Source: Pseudescherichia sp031998825
GTDB taxonomy: Bacteria; Pseudomonadota; Gammaproteobacteria; Enterobacterales; Enterobacteriaceae
Assembly: GCF_031998825.1 (NCBI RefSeq)
Contig: NZ_DAMACX010000001.1
Span: 151,624-215,623 of the forward strand
DNA: 64,000 bases
Direction of reading: 5' to 3'
Shown: positions 1 to 8,122 of the stretch, in pieces
Layout: every line of letters starts with the position of its first letter
How positions within the stretch are numbered: the first letter of the stretch is position 1
Made by a program: the position numbers and the translations under genes
The notes under the pieces: generated by a model
The model's database searches: none
Told to the model about the DNA's origin: nothing
The model's input: the letters and a program-made list of their open reading frames with translations, nothing else

Positions 1-409
1 CTTCTGTTTCGAGGGTTGGCATCAGGCAAAGATGTGTACATGCCATGAAACTCCACCAGACAGGTAACGAGCCGAGAGTAAACTTCGGAAGTACAAACCC
101 GTCAACCGCAGCCAGATCAAGGTGTTCAGTCAACCATTTTCCCATTTCTGTATGCCGTGGGCGAATAAAAACCAGCGGCCAGTCGTTTTTGGTACTGGTA
201 GGTTTGGCCTCATTTAATTCCTGCAATAGATGTTTAAGATTTGCCAAGGCAGCGGGAACATCCGCATCGCTGACTGCATCTTCAAGGCAAATGACAAGTG
301 AACGCAGGCCCGGGATCTTACGATGTATCACCGCATCGGCGATATCCTCCCGTGTCGCTGGCATATAAAGCGTAGCCCCCAGATTCCAGGGGGAAAGGCG
401 GTTATTCAT
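1..409 (-). CDS. HpcH/HpaI aldolase / citrate-lyase-like protein of the ter biosynthetic module (partial)
   Basis: Only the N-terminal 136 codons are in the window; the gene runs off the left edge. The protein begins MNNRLSPWNLGATLYMPATR and contains SLVICLEDAV near residues 37-46 and LMPTLETE at the edge, both typical of the CitE/HpcH aldolase-lyase fold, in which the Glu and Asp of LEDAV bind metal. Its start codon overlaps the stop of the next gene upstream by one base (TGATG), so it is translationally coupled as the fifth gene of the leftward operon. Known context: Ter-linked biosynthetic clusters include a CitE-like aldolase with ATP-grasp, phosphoribosyltransferase, HAD and PELOTA proteins. 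The substrate is unknown. Family call is fairly secure; function is inferred. Confidence 0.8.
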   Translation of the reverse strand, partial: MNNRLSPWNLGATLYMPATREDIADAVIHRKIPGLRSLVICLEDAVSDADVPAALANLKHLLQELNEAKPTSTKNDWPLVFIRPRHTEMGKWLTEHLDLAAVDGFVLPKFTLGSLPVWWSFMACTHLCLMPTLETE

Positions 410-1488
410 CAGAGCACCTTTTTGATAATTGTGACGGCCCGGTACTGGCCGAGGATGCTACCCATCTCAGTGACAGTAATCCCTTTTTCTCGAGCAAGCC
501 CAACGAGAAGAGCAACGTCAGGATCGTCATTGGAGCGAACAAATACATGATCCGGAACACGACGTAGTACGGCCCGGGTTGCCTCAGCAATGCCTGGTTT
601 GATCCGGTTAATACTGTCGACTGCGAATGTCCCAGCCAAATGAGCAATTACTTTGCGGCTTTTTTGCCATAAAACTTCAGCGGACTCCTGATCCCAGTTC
701 AGCTGGCTGAGTGAAGAGGGGGCCAGCTTAGTCCGAAAATGAGATACGGTATCCACCAGCATCCGGCTGCATTCATACTCGCTGAGATGGTCACAAACGA
801 CGCAGCCATGAAGGCCTTCTGCTGACCAGACAGAACGGGAAATGAGCCCGGACACGGGTGCGCCCATAATGCCGAACGGGATCAACCAGTCGTCGTCACT
901 GGCCGCCAGCCAGGAACACCCACAGGGGTCGGCCAATACAACGAGGCGGGGCTGTTCCGGGTACCCTTCACGGTCTTTCAGTGACCGTACCAGCTCCTCT
1001 GTAATTGCACCTTTACCTGTCCAACCGTCAACAAACACTATTCCCCTTGTGCCATGACGTTTCTCAATTATTTCCAGTGCCGCAGAGTCTATCCCCCGGT
1101 CACGGATGATACTAATGCCGTAGTGGAAAGATGTTTTATCCATATCACGCAGGGCCTGATGCAGCATAACCCCCAGTGGGACACCCGCCCTGACGAGACT
1201 GACTAAAATCACGGGTTCGTTAACGAAACGATCAACCAGGGCGATGGCTATTTGTGTGACTTCTTTTGCCAGCCTTTCCGCTCCACCATCAAGGGCCCGG
1301 GCAAATAAATCCAGATGCCACTGTGTAGGTGCTGGCTCCTGGCTGAGCATTTCGGAGTAATGCTTTTTACCTGACTGGATCAGCTCTTCTTTGCGCTCCA
1401 CGGAGGTCATTTCCATTTCGACAGGTTTCAGCAAAAACTCCACGTCGCCAGGCAAGTAAGAGCCTGAGAATGTGTTAAGTGGCTGCAT
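409..1488 (-). CDS. StiP-like protein with PELOTA RNA-binding domain (ter biosynthetic module)
   Basis: 359 residues counted from MQPLNTFSGSY. A longer upstream start is possible, but it would overlap the preceding HAD gene by over 60 bases, whereas this ATG lies one base after that gene's TAA. The N-terminal two thirds resembles the domain annotated as cysteine protease StiP. It has a phosphoribosyltransferase-like run ending GIVFVDGWTGKGAITEEL around residues 174-192, which looks like a PRPP-loop. The C-terminal about 90 residues (HVFVRSNDDPDVALLVGLAR then GITVTEMGSILGQYRAVTI) match the PELOTA RNA-binding domain. Known: this architecture occurs in Ter-linked operons predicted to make a nucleoside-like metabolite. 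Whether it is a peptidase is doubtful; a transferase role fits the neighbours as well. Confidence 0.78.
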   Translation of the reverse strand: MQPLNTFSGSYLPGDVEFLLKPVEMEMTSVERKEELIQSGKKHYSEMLSQEPAPTQWHLDLFARALDGGAERLAKEVTQIAIALVDRFVNEPVILVSLVRAGVPLGVMLHQALRDMDKTSFHYGISIIRDRGIDSAALEIIEKRHGTRGIVFVDGWTGKGAITEELVRSLKDREGYPEQPRLVVLADPCGCSWLAASDDDWLIPFGIMGAPVSGLISRSVWSAEGLHGCVVCDHLSEYECSRMLVDTVSHFRTKLAPSSLSQLNWDQESAEVLWQKSRKVIAHLAGTFAVDSINRIKPGIAEATRAVLRRVPDHVFVRSNDDPDVALLVGLAREKGITVTEMGSILGQYRAVTIIKKVL

Positions 1489-1489
1489 C

Positions 1490-2263
1490 TTATTTTTCTC
1501 CAAAAACACGCTGTGAAATGGCATCTGCGAACTGGCTCTGGCGAGGAATACCAAACCAGCTGCACAGCTTCATAAACCGGTGATCGCTGAGACTGTCACC
1601 GAGGCCAATCACTGGAAAAATGCCACGCTCAGACCGGAGTTTGTCGAGCAGCCAGCTGACGGCAAGCCCCTTTTCAACCGGCACAGGAAGCCAGGCGACG
1701 TTATTGCCGTTGCGGTGAATGTAAAATCCTTCGGTAGAAAATACGTTCTCTATTTCGTCAGCGATAGCGTTGAGCTCATCAAGGCGGGTACTGTCCCGGT
1801 GTTTCATCACCATATAGACAGGGGTATCGCCATACTCATAATTCAGCCTTACCCACGCATTTATGCCTTTCGCTTCCATCATCTCAGTGATGATGCGCTG
1901 CATCGAGACCAGCCTTTCCGTGAAGGGGGCGAGATTAAGGAGCATATGCGCCTGCCACTCCTCGTCAGGTTTCCCTTCAGGAGTCAGAATAACGGCCCCG
2001 TGGGTTGTAACCGCCCATGATCGAAACGGGATCTGAACGCGACTGATTTCTTCCGTTCCCCTGGCGGTTACCGGGATGAGCTCCGCCTGATCCAGAAGCC
2101 AGTCAACCAGCATTGACTGCTCTTCTGTCATAAAGCTGCGGGGGGCCAGACTACGGTCGAGGGCACCGGTCCGGAAAGGCTCCAGCGCCAGTTCATCCAC
2201 CATTTTTCGGCGGGTCTGGAAAAGCGTGTCGTCGAGATCGCTAAGGATGACAGGTTTATTCAT
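1490..2263 (-). CDS. HAD-superfamily phosphatase of the ter biosynthetic module
   Basis: 257 residues from MNKPVILSDLDDTLFQTRR. This start is preferred because the HAD nucleophile motif DLDDT then lies at residues 9-13, and the ATG overlaps the end of the upstream phosphoribosyltransferase gene by 8 bases. Later HAD motifs are visible: VTARG (motif II) near residue 66, a Lys (VEKGLAVSWLL) near 205, and GLGDSLSDHRFM (motif IV) near 221-232. The size suits the Cof-type or sucrose-phosphate-phosphatase-like class with a C2 cap. Known: HAD phosphatases are standard members of this cluster. Presumably it dephosphorylates the phosphoribosyl-derived intermediate; the substrate is not known. Confidence 0.8.
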   Translation of the reverse strand: MNKPVILSDLDDTLFQTRRKMVDELALEPFRTGALDRSLAPRSFMTEEQSMLVDWLLDQAELIPVTARGTEEISRVQIPFRSWAVTTHGAVILTPEGKPDEEWQAHMLLNLAPFTERLVSMQRIITEMMEAKGINAWVRLNYEYGDTPVYMVMKHRDSTRLDELNAIADEIENVFSTEGFYIHRNGNNVAWLPVPVEKGLAVSWLLDKLRSERGIFPVIGLGDSLSDHRFMKLCSWFGIPRQSQFADAISQRVFGEK

Positions 2264-3398
2264 AGTTAATAATCTCCACAACGGGGGCTACATCAGCCAG
2301 TGCTTTAAGTAACTGACTATCTACACTGTTGACAGGCGTCTCTATACACAACAGCACGCGATCAAACTGCTGGTGGGCCACGTTATAAACGAAGTGAGGA
2401 ATGCCCAGCCCATAGTTGTCTGTAAAGGAGATGGCTGATTCAATGGCATACCCCAGCGCAATAGGTGATCGGGTCGTCGAGCTGTAAAATACCCGGGCAC
2501 CTTCAGCTTCCAGGCGCTCAGCCAGCAGGAACGGCTCCCAGACAAATTCTCCGGTTCCCAAGACCAGCACACGCTCGCCATTTGATACTGAGATGCCCTG
2601 ACCCAAATCCCCGGCGGGTGCAGTCATACCCAGACGCCCCCAGGACTGTTTTCCCGTTATTTCCCAGGCTCCCCGGGAGGTCACATTGACTGCTGGCATT
2701 ACTGGCACTGGCGCATTTGGAAGTGGAATCCAGTCCCATTGGCCACTCACAAGCGAAACCGAGGTGACGGGAAGTGGACATCGCTCTGATAATGCATCCC
2801 GGCTCCAGTCGGTGAGCGTCACTGCGAAGACCTGTTCCAGACACGCAAGCCTGCCCGTACTACGCAGAGCAGAGAACAGGTTAATAAACGTATTGCCGGT
2901 TGTTGCTTCATCATCAATCAACACGAGAGTCCGCGCACCGGTAACAAAACGACGCATCTCTGGGTCATCCGGCAGGTAGATCAAGTGATCGGTTGCATGG
3001 CTGTGCTCTTCCTTAAATTCACACAACAGATCGCCGTCTACAGGATGACGGGTGGAGGTCAGGTAAATGGTTTCACTATACTGGTGTCTGAGTTCATCAA
3101 ATACACCAGCGCCAAGCCCGACAGCTGTTTCGGCCAGGCCAATAAACAAAACTGGCCCTGGAAGTGAGATGGCAAACTGACTGGCAAGCTGCTTATAGAC
3201 ACGCCGCATTACCGACGGCGACACCGGAATGTGCCGACCAAGCACCTTACTGACAAAGAGAAAAGCCCGTTTAGGATTACGTCTCTCGGCAATATCAAAC
3301 AAATCATCGAATGCAGTTTCACCCTGATCACGAGTGACCTGAATTGTGCCGCTGGAGAGTGTACGATGATAAATAGTATCTTCGTTGAGCAAAGACAT
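2256..3398 (-). CDS. Phosphoribosyltransferase with C-terminal TRSP domain (ter biosynthetic module)
   Basis: 380 residues. The N-terminal half is a type I phosphoribosyltransferase: TLVLIDDEATTGNTFINL at about residues 157-174 is the PRPP-binding loop (two acidic residues followed by TTGNT). An upstream GLAETAVGLGAGVFDEL segment resembles the pyrophosphate-loop side. The C-terminal domain carries SSTTRSPIALGYA near residue 306, which contains the T-R-S-P residues that give the TRSP domain its name. The PRTase_2 plus TRSP fusion is known from Ter-linked biosynthetic operons. The start lies 9 bases after the ATP-grasp stop. It probably attaches or removes a ribose-phosphate on a base-like compound; the actual substrate is unknown. 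Confidence 0.83.
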   Translation of the reverse strand: MSLLNEDTIYHRTLSSGTIQVTRDQGETAFDDLFDIAERRNPKRAFLFVSKVLGRHIPVSPSVMRRVYKQLASQFAISLPGPVLFIGLAETAVGLGAGVFDELRHQYSETIYLTSTRHPVDGDLLCEFKEEHSHATDHLIYLPDDPEMRRFVTGARTLVLIDDEATTGNTFINLFSALRSTGRLACLEQVFAVTLTDWSRDALSERCPLPVTSVSLVSGQWDWIPLPNAPVPVMPAVNVTSRGAWEITGKQSWGRLGMTAPAGDLGQGISVSNGERVLVLGTGEFVWEPFLLAERLEAEGARVFYSSTTRSPIALGYAIESAISFTDNYGLGIPHFVYNVAHQQFDRVLLCIETPVNSVDSQLLKALADVAPVVEIINYE

Positions 3399-3407
3399 AA
3401 TTTAGCC

Positions 3408-4466
3408 TTAATTCAGTTTGTTAGTAAGCTGTTCCGGGTACACGATCACATCTGTAACGGATCTCACAGCAACCGGAGAAAAGGATGTCCGAGCGTTCCC
3501 GATAACGTCAATTTTTTGCATCAGGCCGAGCTTATAAGCAGCAAACAACCCGGGTAGGTTGACACCGCTATGCAGGGTGTAACCAATCCCGCCCGACGGA
3601 CGCATGTTTGTCTCAAGGAGAAGAGGCTTACCTGTATGATCGTTGCGTGTCTGGACGTTGACCAGCCCGTCTGCTTTCATGGTCCGGGCGCAGGCACATG
3701 CCAGTTCGAAGGCCTCACCTTCATTTACGAGATACTGAATGGCACCTTCTTTACGACGCCCTACTGCTGCGAGAATTTCGCCTTTGTCGGCAAGAATATC
3801 GACTGAAAATTCCGGGCCTGGCAGATAAGGCATCAAAACAAGGGGCTTAAACGACTCAGCCTTTGATGCGGCTGCAATATACTGTTGCGGGTTGACGGTG
3901 CGGCTTTCTGGATAGTTGAAAATGTCCATAGATGATGCAGTGTCATCAAAGCGCCAGAAACCCATGCCATAAATACCCGTTATCGGTTTTACACAGACCG
4001 GGCTGTCACTGAAAGGTGGTGAGGCAAGATGCGATTTAAGCTCATTAAGCGTGTTTACCCGCCAGGATGGCACAACCGGGAGGCTATTTTGTTCCATGAA
4101 CTTTGCAAAAGTGACTTTTTCTTCAGATAACGTGAGCCAGTCTGTTCCTGTCGCTCCGGTCGTTAAAGTGGCGCCGGACGCCTCAATTGCTGCACGGTTT
4201 TCTTCGAACCAGGGACTGTTTCGGCCCGTATGGATACTGTTAATACCATACTGAGCTACCGTTTCCAGAATAAACTGGAGGCGATTATCAGAATCCTTTG
4301 GCTCGAGCAGCGAGCAATCAGCAACAGATAAAATTTCATTACGTTCATTTCGGTGGGATGCAAAAACCGTAATATAAAAGTTCTGTTTGTCTGCGAACGT
4401 CTTTACTCCCTGAATAATATCTCTCTGGGATGATAAACCTTCCATAAGCCAAATTTTTCTGTTCAT
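3408..4466 (-). CDS. ATP-grasp ligase of the Ter operon type
   Basis: 352 residues, first gene of the leftward operon. It starts MNRKIWLMEGLSSQRDII, reading out of the 321-bp divergent intergenic region. ATP-grasp features: a Lys-containing strand (VCVKPITGIYGMGFWRF) near residues 157-173, PYLPGPEFSVDILAD near 217-231 with the hinge/metal-side acidic residues, and LLLETNMRPSGGIGYTL near 285-301 with the E-x-N metal-binding pair. This matches the ATP-grasp family found with Ter operons. Known chemistry is ATP-driven joining of a carboxylate to an amine or thiol; the partner molecules are unknown. The gene is AT-richer than the chromosomal backbone, in keeping with an acquired locus. Confidence 0.82.
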   Translation of the reverse strand: MNRKIWLMEGLSSQRDIIQGVKTFADKQNFYITVFASHRNERNEILSVADCSLLEPKDSDNRLQFILETVAQYGINSIHTGRNSPWFEENRAAIEASGATLTTGATGTDWLTLSEEKVTFAKFMEQNSLPVVPSWRVNTLNELKSHLASPPFSDSPVCVKPITGIYGMGFWRFDDTASSMDIFNYPESRTVNPQQYIAAASKAESFKPLVLMPYLPGPEFSVDILADKGEILAAVGRRKEGAIQYLVNEGEAFELACACARTMKADGLVNVQTRNDHTGKPLLLETNMRPSGGIGYTLHSGVNLPGLFAAYKLGLMQKIDVIGNARTSFSPVAVRSVTDVIVYPEQLTNKLN

Positions 4467-4787
4467 ATTTTTCTAATTACCCGGGAAGTTATGTTGACTA
4501 GCGCCTTTGATGTGAGTCTATGAATGTCATAAAGACATGTCAATCATAATATGATTTATAATATTTAGTGGGCGTCATAAACTATAGCTCGAAGAAATAT
4601 TTCTTAACTATTATATTTCAATGAGATACATAAATTTGATGAATGCTTGATAAGTAAATAAATGTAAACCATTTCCATACCTACCAAAATTTGTCTTGTC
4701 AGAGAAGTTCATCATGATATGATTTTCTTAGTAAGCAAAAAAACATACCTTTGATTGTCTCTGTCATTACCATTTAAGGAATAAAGT
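4467..4787. promoter_or_regulatory. Divergent intergenic region of the ter locus with nested palindromes
   Basis: This 321-bp AT-rich region separates the leftward biosynthetic operon from rightward terZ. Two adjacent inverted repeats are visible: ATGTC-5-GACAT at 4524-4538, whose right half is also the palindrome GACATGTC, and AATCAT-3-ATGATT at 4542-4556. They lie 60-90 bp upstream of the ATP-grasp start and could be operators. A related ATCATGATATGATT stretch recurs at 4711-4724 across the terZ promoter. In Proteus mirabilis a ter operon was reported to respond to oxidative stress; which regulator acts here cannot be read from the sequence. Confidence 0.5.
4696..4723 (+). promoter_or_regulatory. 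Candidate sigma-70 promoter of terZ
   Basis: TTGTCA at 4696-4701 and TATGAT at 4718-4723 are separated by 16 bp, each within one or two bases of the consensus hexamers. The transcript would start near 4730, leaving about 55 bases of leader before the terZ ATG, which follows an AAGGA-type ribosome binding site. Confidence 0.5.
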
Positions 4788-5369
4788 ATGGTTTCATTAA
4801 GTAAGAACCAGACGGTATCTCTCAGCAAGCAATCTCCTGTATTAAGTCAGCTAGAGTTTGGCCTGGGCTGGGATCCGATAAAGAAGAAAGGCTTTTTCGG
4901 TGGGTTGTTAGGTGGCAGTGATTCTATTGATCTCGACGCTGGTTGTGTATTAATGGACAGCGCCGGTAATAAAATTGACACAATCTGGTTCCGCAAACTT
5001 AAATCAAGCTGTGGCTCTGTTATTCACACCGGCGATAATCTCACGGGTGAAGGCGATGGCGATGATGAAGTGATCAAAGTTAATCTGAGCAAGCTGCCAT
5101 CCAGCGTGGAATACCTGGCCTTCACGGTTAACAGTTTCCGTGGTCAGAGTTTCAATGATGTTGATAACGCGTTCTGTCGTGTGGTCGATCAGTCTAAAAA
5201 AGAGCTGGCTCGCTTCAAACTCACTGAGCAGGGTTCCCATACAGGGATTGTCATCGCATCCCTGAGCCGCAACAGCGGTAACTGGGATTTCACTGCTCAT
5301 GGTCATGCCTGCCGTGGCCGTACGATTGACGATATGCACTCAGATATCGTTACAACGGTGGTTCGCTGA
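4788..5369 (+). CDS. terZ: TerD-family tellurium resistance protein TerZ
   Basis: 193 residues, the normal TerZ length. The N-terminus carries the repeated S-L-S-K motif (VSLSKNQTVSLSKQSP) shared by TerD-family proteins. GDNLTGEGDGDDE at residues 82-94 is the acidic loop associated with calcium binding in this family. An insertion rich in Gly/Phe near residues 33-45 distinguishes TerZ from TerD/TerE. It is the first gene of terZABCDE, and its TGA overlaps the terA ATG by one base. Known role: cytoplasmic component of tellurite, phage and colicin resistance complexes, probably membrane-associated through TerC; the biochemical activity is unsettled. Confidence 0.93.
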   Translation: MVSLSKNQTVSLSKQSPVLSQLEFGLGWDPIKKKGFFGGLLGGSDSIDLDAGCVLMDSAGNKIDTIWFRKLKSSCGSVIHTGDNLTGEGDGDDEVIKVNLSKLPSSVEYLAFTVNSFRGQSFNDVDNAFCRVVDQSKKELARFKLTEQGSHTGIVIASLSRNSGNWDFTAHGHACRGRTIDDMHSDIVTTVVR

Positions 5370-6532
5370 TGAACCTGATGCCGGGGGGCAATGCCCCCGT
5401 CCCAGCGCAAGAACTCCGGGTACGGGTTACTGCCGGTGGCCCAGTTGACGCCTCTGCATTCCGTCTCTTTGCAGACGGTAAAGTACAGGGTGACGCGGAT
5501 ATGGTGTTTTACGGCCAGCCACGTAACGATGACGGTACCATTGGACTAGCGAGTGAAGGGCAATATTCTACATTCACTGTTTCACTTAACCGGCTAAAAG
5601 CAGATGTACAAAAAATTGCCTTTACTGTCACATGTGATGGTGGCCAGACAGTATCCGGGCTGCGCAATTTATCTATTGAGGTAGAGCAGGGCGCAACTGG
5701 CCTTGTTACCGGCATTGTTGATCTTACTGGCCGGCAGGAAGCTGCCCTTATCCTGGGCGAGTTCTATCGCCGCAATAATGAATGGAAATTCCGCTTCGTT
5801 GCTCAGGGTTTTAACGGTGGTCTTAAACCGCTTGCAGAGCACTTCGGCGTGAATATTGCTGACGAGCCGGTACCGGTTACACCGCCTCCTTCTTCACCTC
5901 CAGTTACTCCCCCACCAGCTGCAAACAAAATTAGCCTGAGTAAGGTTTCCCTGACCAAAGAGAAGCCCGCTATCAGCCTGACCAAACGGGATAACTTTGG
6001 TGAAATCCGGATTAATCTAAACTGGCATCGTGGTAACAGCAAAACAGGGCTGGCTGGTATGTTTGGTTCTAAAGGCATCGACCTGGATCTGGGGGCTTTT
6101 GTTGAGCTTCAGGATGGATACAAGTCGGTCATTCAGGCTCTGGGTAATGCCTTTGGTAATTACCGCGATGAACCCTATGTCCAGCTCCAAGGTGATGACC
6201 GCACCGGTGAGGTATCAGACGGCGAGTGGCTGCACATTAATGGCCGGGAATGGAAGCACATCCGTGAAGTGCTTATTTATGCCTTTATCTATGAAGGCGT
6301 ACCGAGCTGGGATAAGACGGATGGTGTCGTCACTATTCACGTACCTGATCAGCCGCCTATTGAGACACGTCTGACTGAAGGTGAAAACCGTCGCACACTC
6401 TGCGCTATTGCCAGACTCGTAAACGAAAATGGTGCCATTAAGGTGGAGCGTATCAACCAGTACTTTAAAGGTCAGAATGACATGGACCGGGCTTTTGGCT
6501 GGGGATTTCGCTGGAGCGCTGGTTCTAAATAA
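5369..6532 (+). CDS. terA: Tellurium resistance protein TerA
   Basis: 387 residues, close to the usual TerA length. Two TerD-like halves (about residues 10-165 and 188-385) are joined by a proline-rich linker at 167-184, followed by three S-L-[ST]-K motifs at 188-206. Neither half keeps the canonical GDNRTGEGDGDDE loop: the second has GDDRTGEVSDGE and the first has only NDDGTIGLASEG. Metal binding is therefore probably weaker or different from TerD/TerE. Translation is coupled to terZ. Known: TerA belongs to the core TerABCDEF system; the precise molecular role is not established. Confidence 0.92.
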   Translation: MNLMPGGNAPVPAQELRVRVTAGGPVDASAFRLFADGKVQGDADMVFYGQPRNDDGTIGLASEGQYSTFTVSLNRLKADVQKIAFTVTCDGGQTVSGLRNLSIEVEQGATGLVTGIVDLTGRQEAALILGEFYRRNNEWKFRFVAQGFNGGLKPLAEHFGVNIADEPVPVTPPPSSPPVTPPPAANKISLSKVSLTKEKPAISLTKRDNFGEIRINLNWHRGNSKTGLAGMFGSKGIDLDLGAFVELQDGYKSVIQALGNAFGNYRDEPYVQLQGDDRTGEVSDGEWLHINGREWKHIREVLIYAFIYEGVPSWDKTDGVVTIHVPDQPPIETRLTEGENRRTLCAIARLVNENGAIKVERINQYFKGQNDMDRAFGWGFRWSAGSK

Positions 6533-6554
6533 TATCGCAACAAAGGATCAAGGT

Positions 6555-7010
6555 ATGAGCTTTTTTAACAAAGTAAAAGGCGCCATTAATTCCGGGCGTG
6601 ACGAACTGACCCGCCAGGTGGGCCGCTTCAAAAACAAAAAATTTATGCAGGGTACTGTCGCTGTCTGCGCCCGCATTGCTGTATCCAGCGACGGTGTCAG
6701 TTCAGAAGAAAAACAGAAAATGATGGGCTTTCTGCGCTCTTCTGAAGAGCTGAAGGTTTTCGATACCAATGAGGTTATCGAATTTTTCAACAAGCTGGTT
6801 TCAAGTTTTGATTTCGATGTTGAGATCGGCAAAGGCGAAACCATGAAGTACATCTTGGCACTGAAGGATCAGCCCGAAGCTGCCCAACTGGCTTTGCGGG
6901 TTGGTATTGCCGTTGCAAAAAGCGACGGTAACTTCGACCAGGATGAGAAACTTGCCGCCCGCGAAATTGCTATCGCGTTGGGCTTTGACCCGGCCGAATT
7001 TGGTCTCTGA
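6555..7010 (+). CDS. terB: Tellurium resistance protein TerB
   Basis: 151 residues from MSFFNKVKGAINSGRDEL, preceded by AAGGATCAAGG as ribosome binding site. A longer in-frame extension upstream lies inside terA and is rejected. It is an all-helical TerB fold with two helix-loop repeats carrying acidic residues: AVSSDGVSSEEKQKMM near 45-60 and AKSDGNFDQDEKLAARE near 122-138. These are the metal-binding positions described for the family. TerB is known to associate with the TerC membrane protein. It lies 22 bp after terA and 22 bp before terC. Confidence 0.93.
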   Translation: MSFFNKVKGAINSGRDELTRQVGRFKNKKFMQGTVAVCARIAVSSDGVSSEEKQKMMGFLRSSEELKVFDTNEVIEFFNKLVSSFDFDVEIGKGETMKYILALKDQPEAAQLALRVGIAVAKSDGNFDQDEKLAAREIAIALGFDPAEFGL

Positions 7011-7032
7011 TCTGCATCCTTAAGGGTAAATT

Positions 7033-8073
7033 ATGGTTTCAACACATATCGGTTTCCCGACTGAAACAGTCATCGTATTTATTGCGTTGTCGGTCGGTGC
7101 CATCTTTATTGACTTGTTCATGCACCGCGGTGACAAGCCTATCTCCCTGAAGAGTGCCGCTCTCTGGTCTCTATTCTGGGTTGCGGTTGCGATGGCATTT
7201 GCCGGTTTCCTTTATATCCACCACGGGGCCGAAGTGGCCAGCCTGTTCGTTACGGGCTACGCCCTGGAAAAAGTACTGTCAGTCGATAACCTGTTCGTCA
7301 TGATGGCCATCTTCTCCTGGTTTGCTGTGCCGGATCGTTACCGCCACCGGGTGCTTTACTGGGGCATCATCGGCGCAATTGTCTTCAGGGGCATCTTTGT
7401 TGCCATCGGGACAAGTCTGCTGAGCCTTGGACCCTATGTGGAAGTCGTGTTCGCCATCGTCGTAGCCTGGACTGCGGTCATGATGCTCAAAAGTGGTGAT
7501 GATGATGACGAGATTGAAGACTACTCCCAGCACCTGGCGTATCGCATGGTAAAACGTTTCTTTCCTATCTGGCCGAAGCTGAGAGGTAACTCTTTCCTGC
7601 TGAATCAGAAGGAAGTGGATGAGGAACTGACGAAACCAGAGAACAGTGATGTGACCATCGGACGTGGAAAAAAAGCGGCCCTGTATGCAACCCCGCTGAT
7701 GCTGTGTGTGGCCGTGGTTGAACTCTCTGATGTGATGTTTGCCTTTGACTCCGTTCCGGCAATCATCGCAGTCAGCCGTGAGCCTTTAATCGTCTACAGC
7801 GCCATGATGTTTGCTATCCTGGGCCTGCGTACTCTCTATTTTGTACTGGAAGCGCTGAAACAATACCTGGTTCATCTGGAGAAAGCCGTTATTGTCCTGC
7901 TGTTCTTCATTGCAGTAAAACTGGGCCTCAATGCCACCGATCATATCTGGCACCATGGATACAACATTGCCGCGACTACCAGCCTTTATGTTGTTCTGGG
8001 TGTGCTGGCACTGGGTATTCTTGCCAGCATCATGTTCCCAGGCAAATCAGAAGCAGAGGAAAAGGAGAGCTGA
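7033..8073 (+). CDS. terC: Integral membrane tellurium resistance protein TerC
   Basis: 346 residues with about eight to nine predicted transmembrane helices. TerC-family signature segments with membrane-embedded acidic residues are present: SVDNLFVMM near 83-91 and LSDVMFAFDSVPAI near 233-246. A hydrophilic cytoplasmic loop with DDDDEIEDYSQ and charged residues separates the two halves. Known: TerC is the membrane anchor of the Ter complex, and relatives are implicated in Mn2+ handling. Normal length; ribosome binding site AAGGGTAAATT precedes the ATG. Confidence 0.95.
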   Translation: MVSTHIGFPTETVIVFIALSVGAIFIDLFMHRGDKPISLKSAALWSLFWVAVAMAFAGFLYIHHGAEVASLFVTGYALEKVLSVDNLFVMMAIFSWFAVPDRYRHRVLYWGIIGAIVFRGIFVAIGTSLLSLGPYVEVVFAIVVAWTAVMMLKSGDDDDEIEDYSQHLAYRMVKRFFPIWPKLRGNSFLLNQKEVDEELTKPENSDVTIGRGKKAALYATPLMLCVAVVELSDVMFAFDSVPAIIAVSREPLIVYSAMMFAILGLRTLYFVLEALKQYLVHLEKAVIVLLFFIAVKLGLNATDHIWHHGYNIAATTSLYVVLGVLALGILASIMFPGKSEAEEKES

Positions 8074-8122
8074 TCTCCTGACGTATTAATTTAAACCCAT
8101 TACTAATCGAAGAGGTTTTTTT

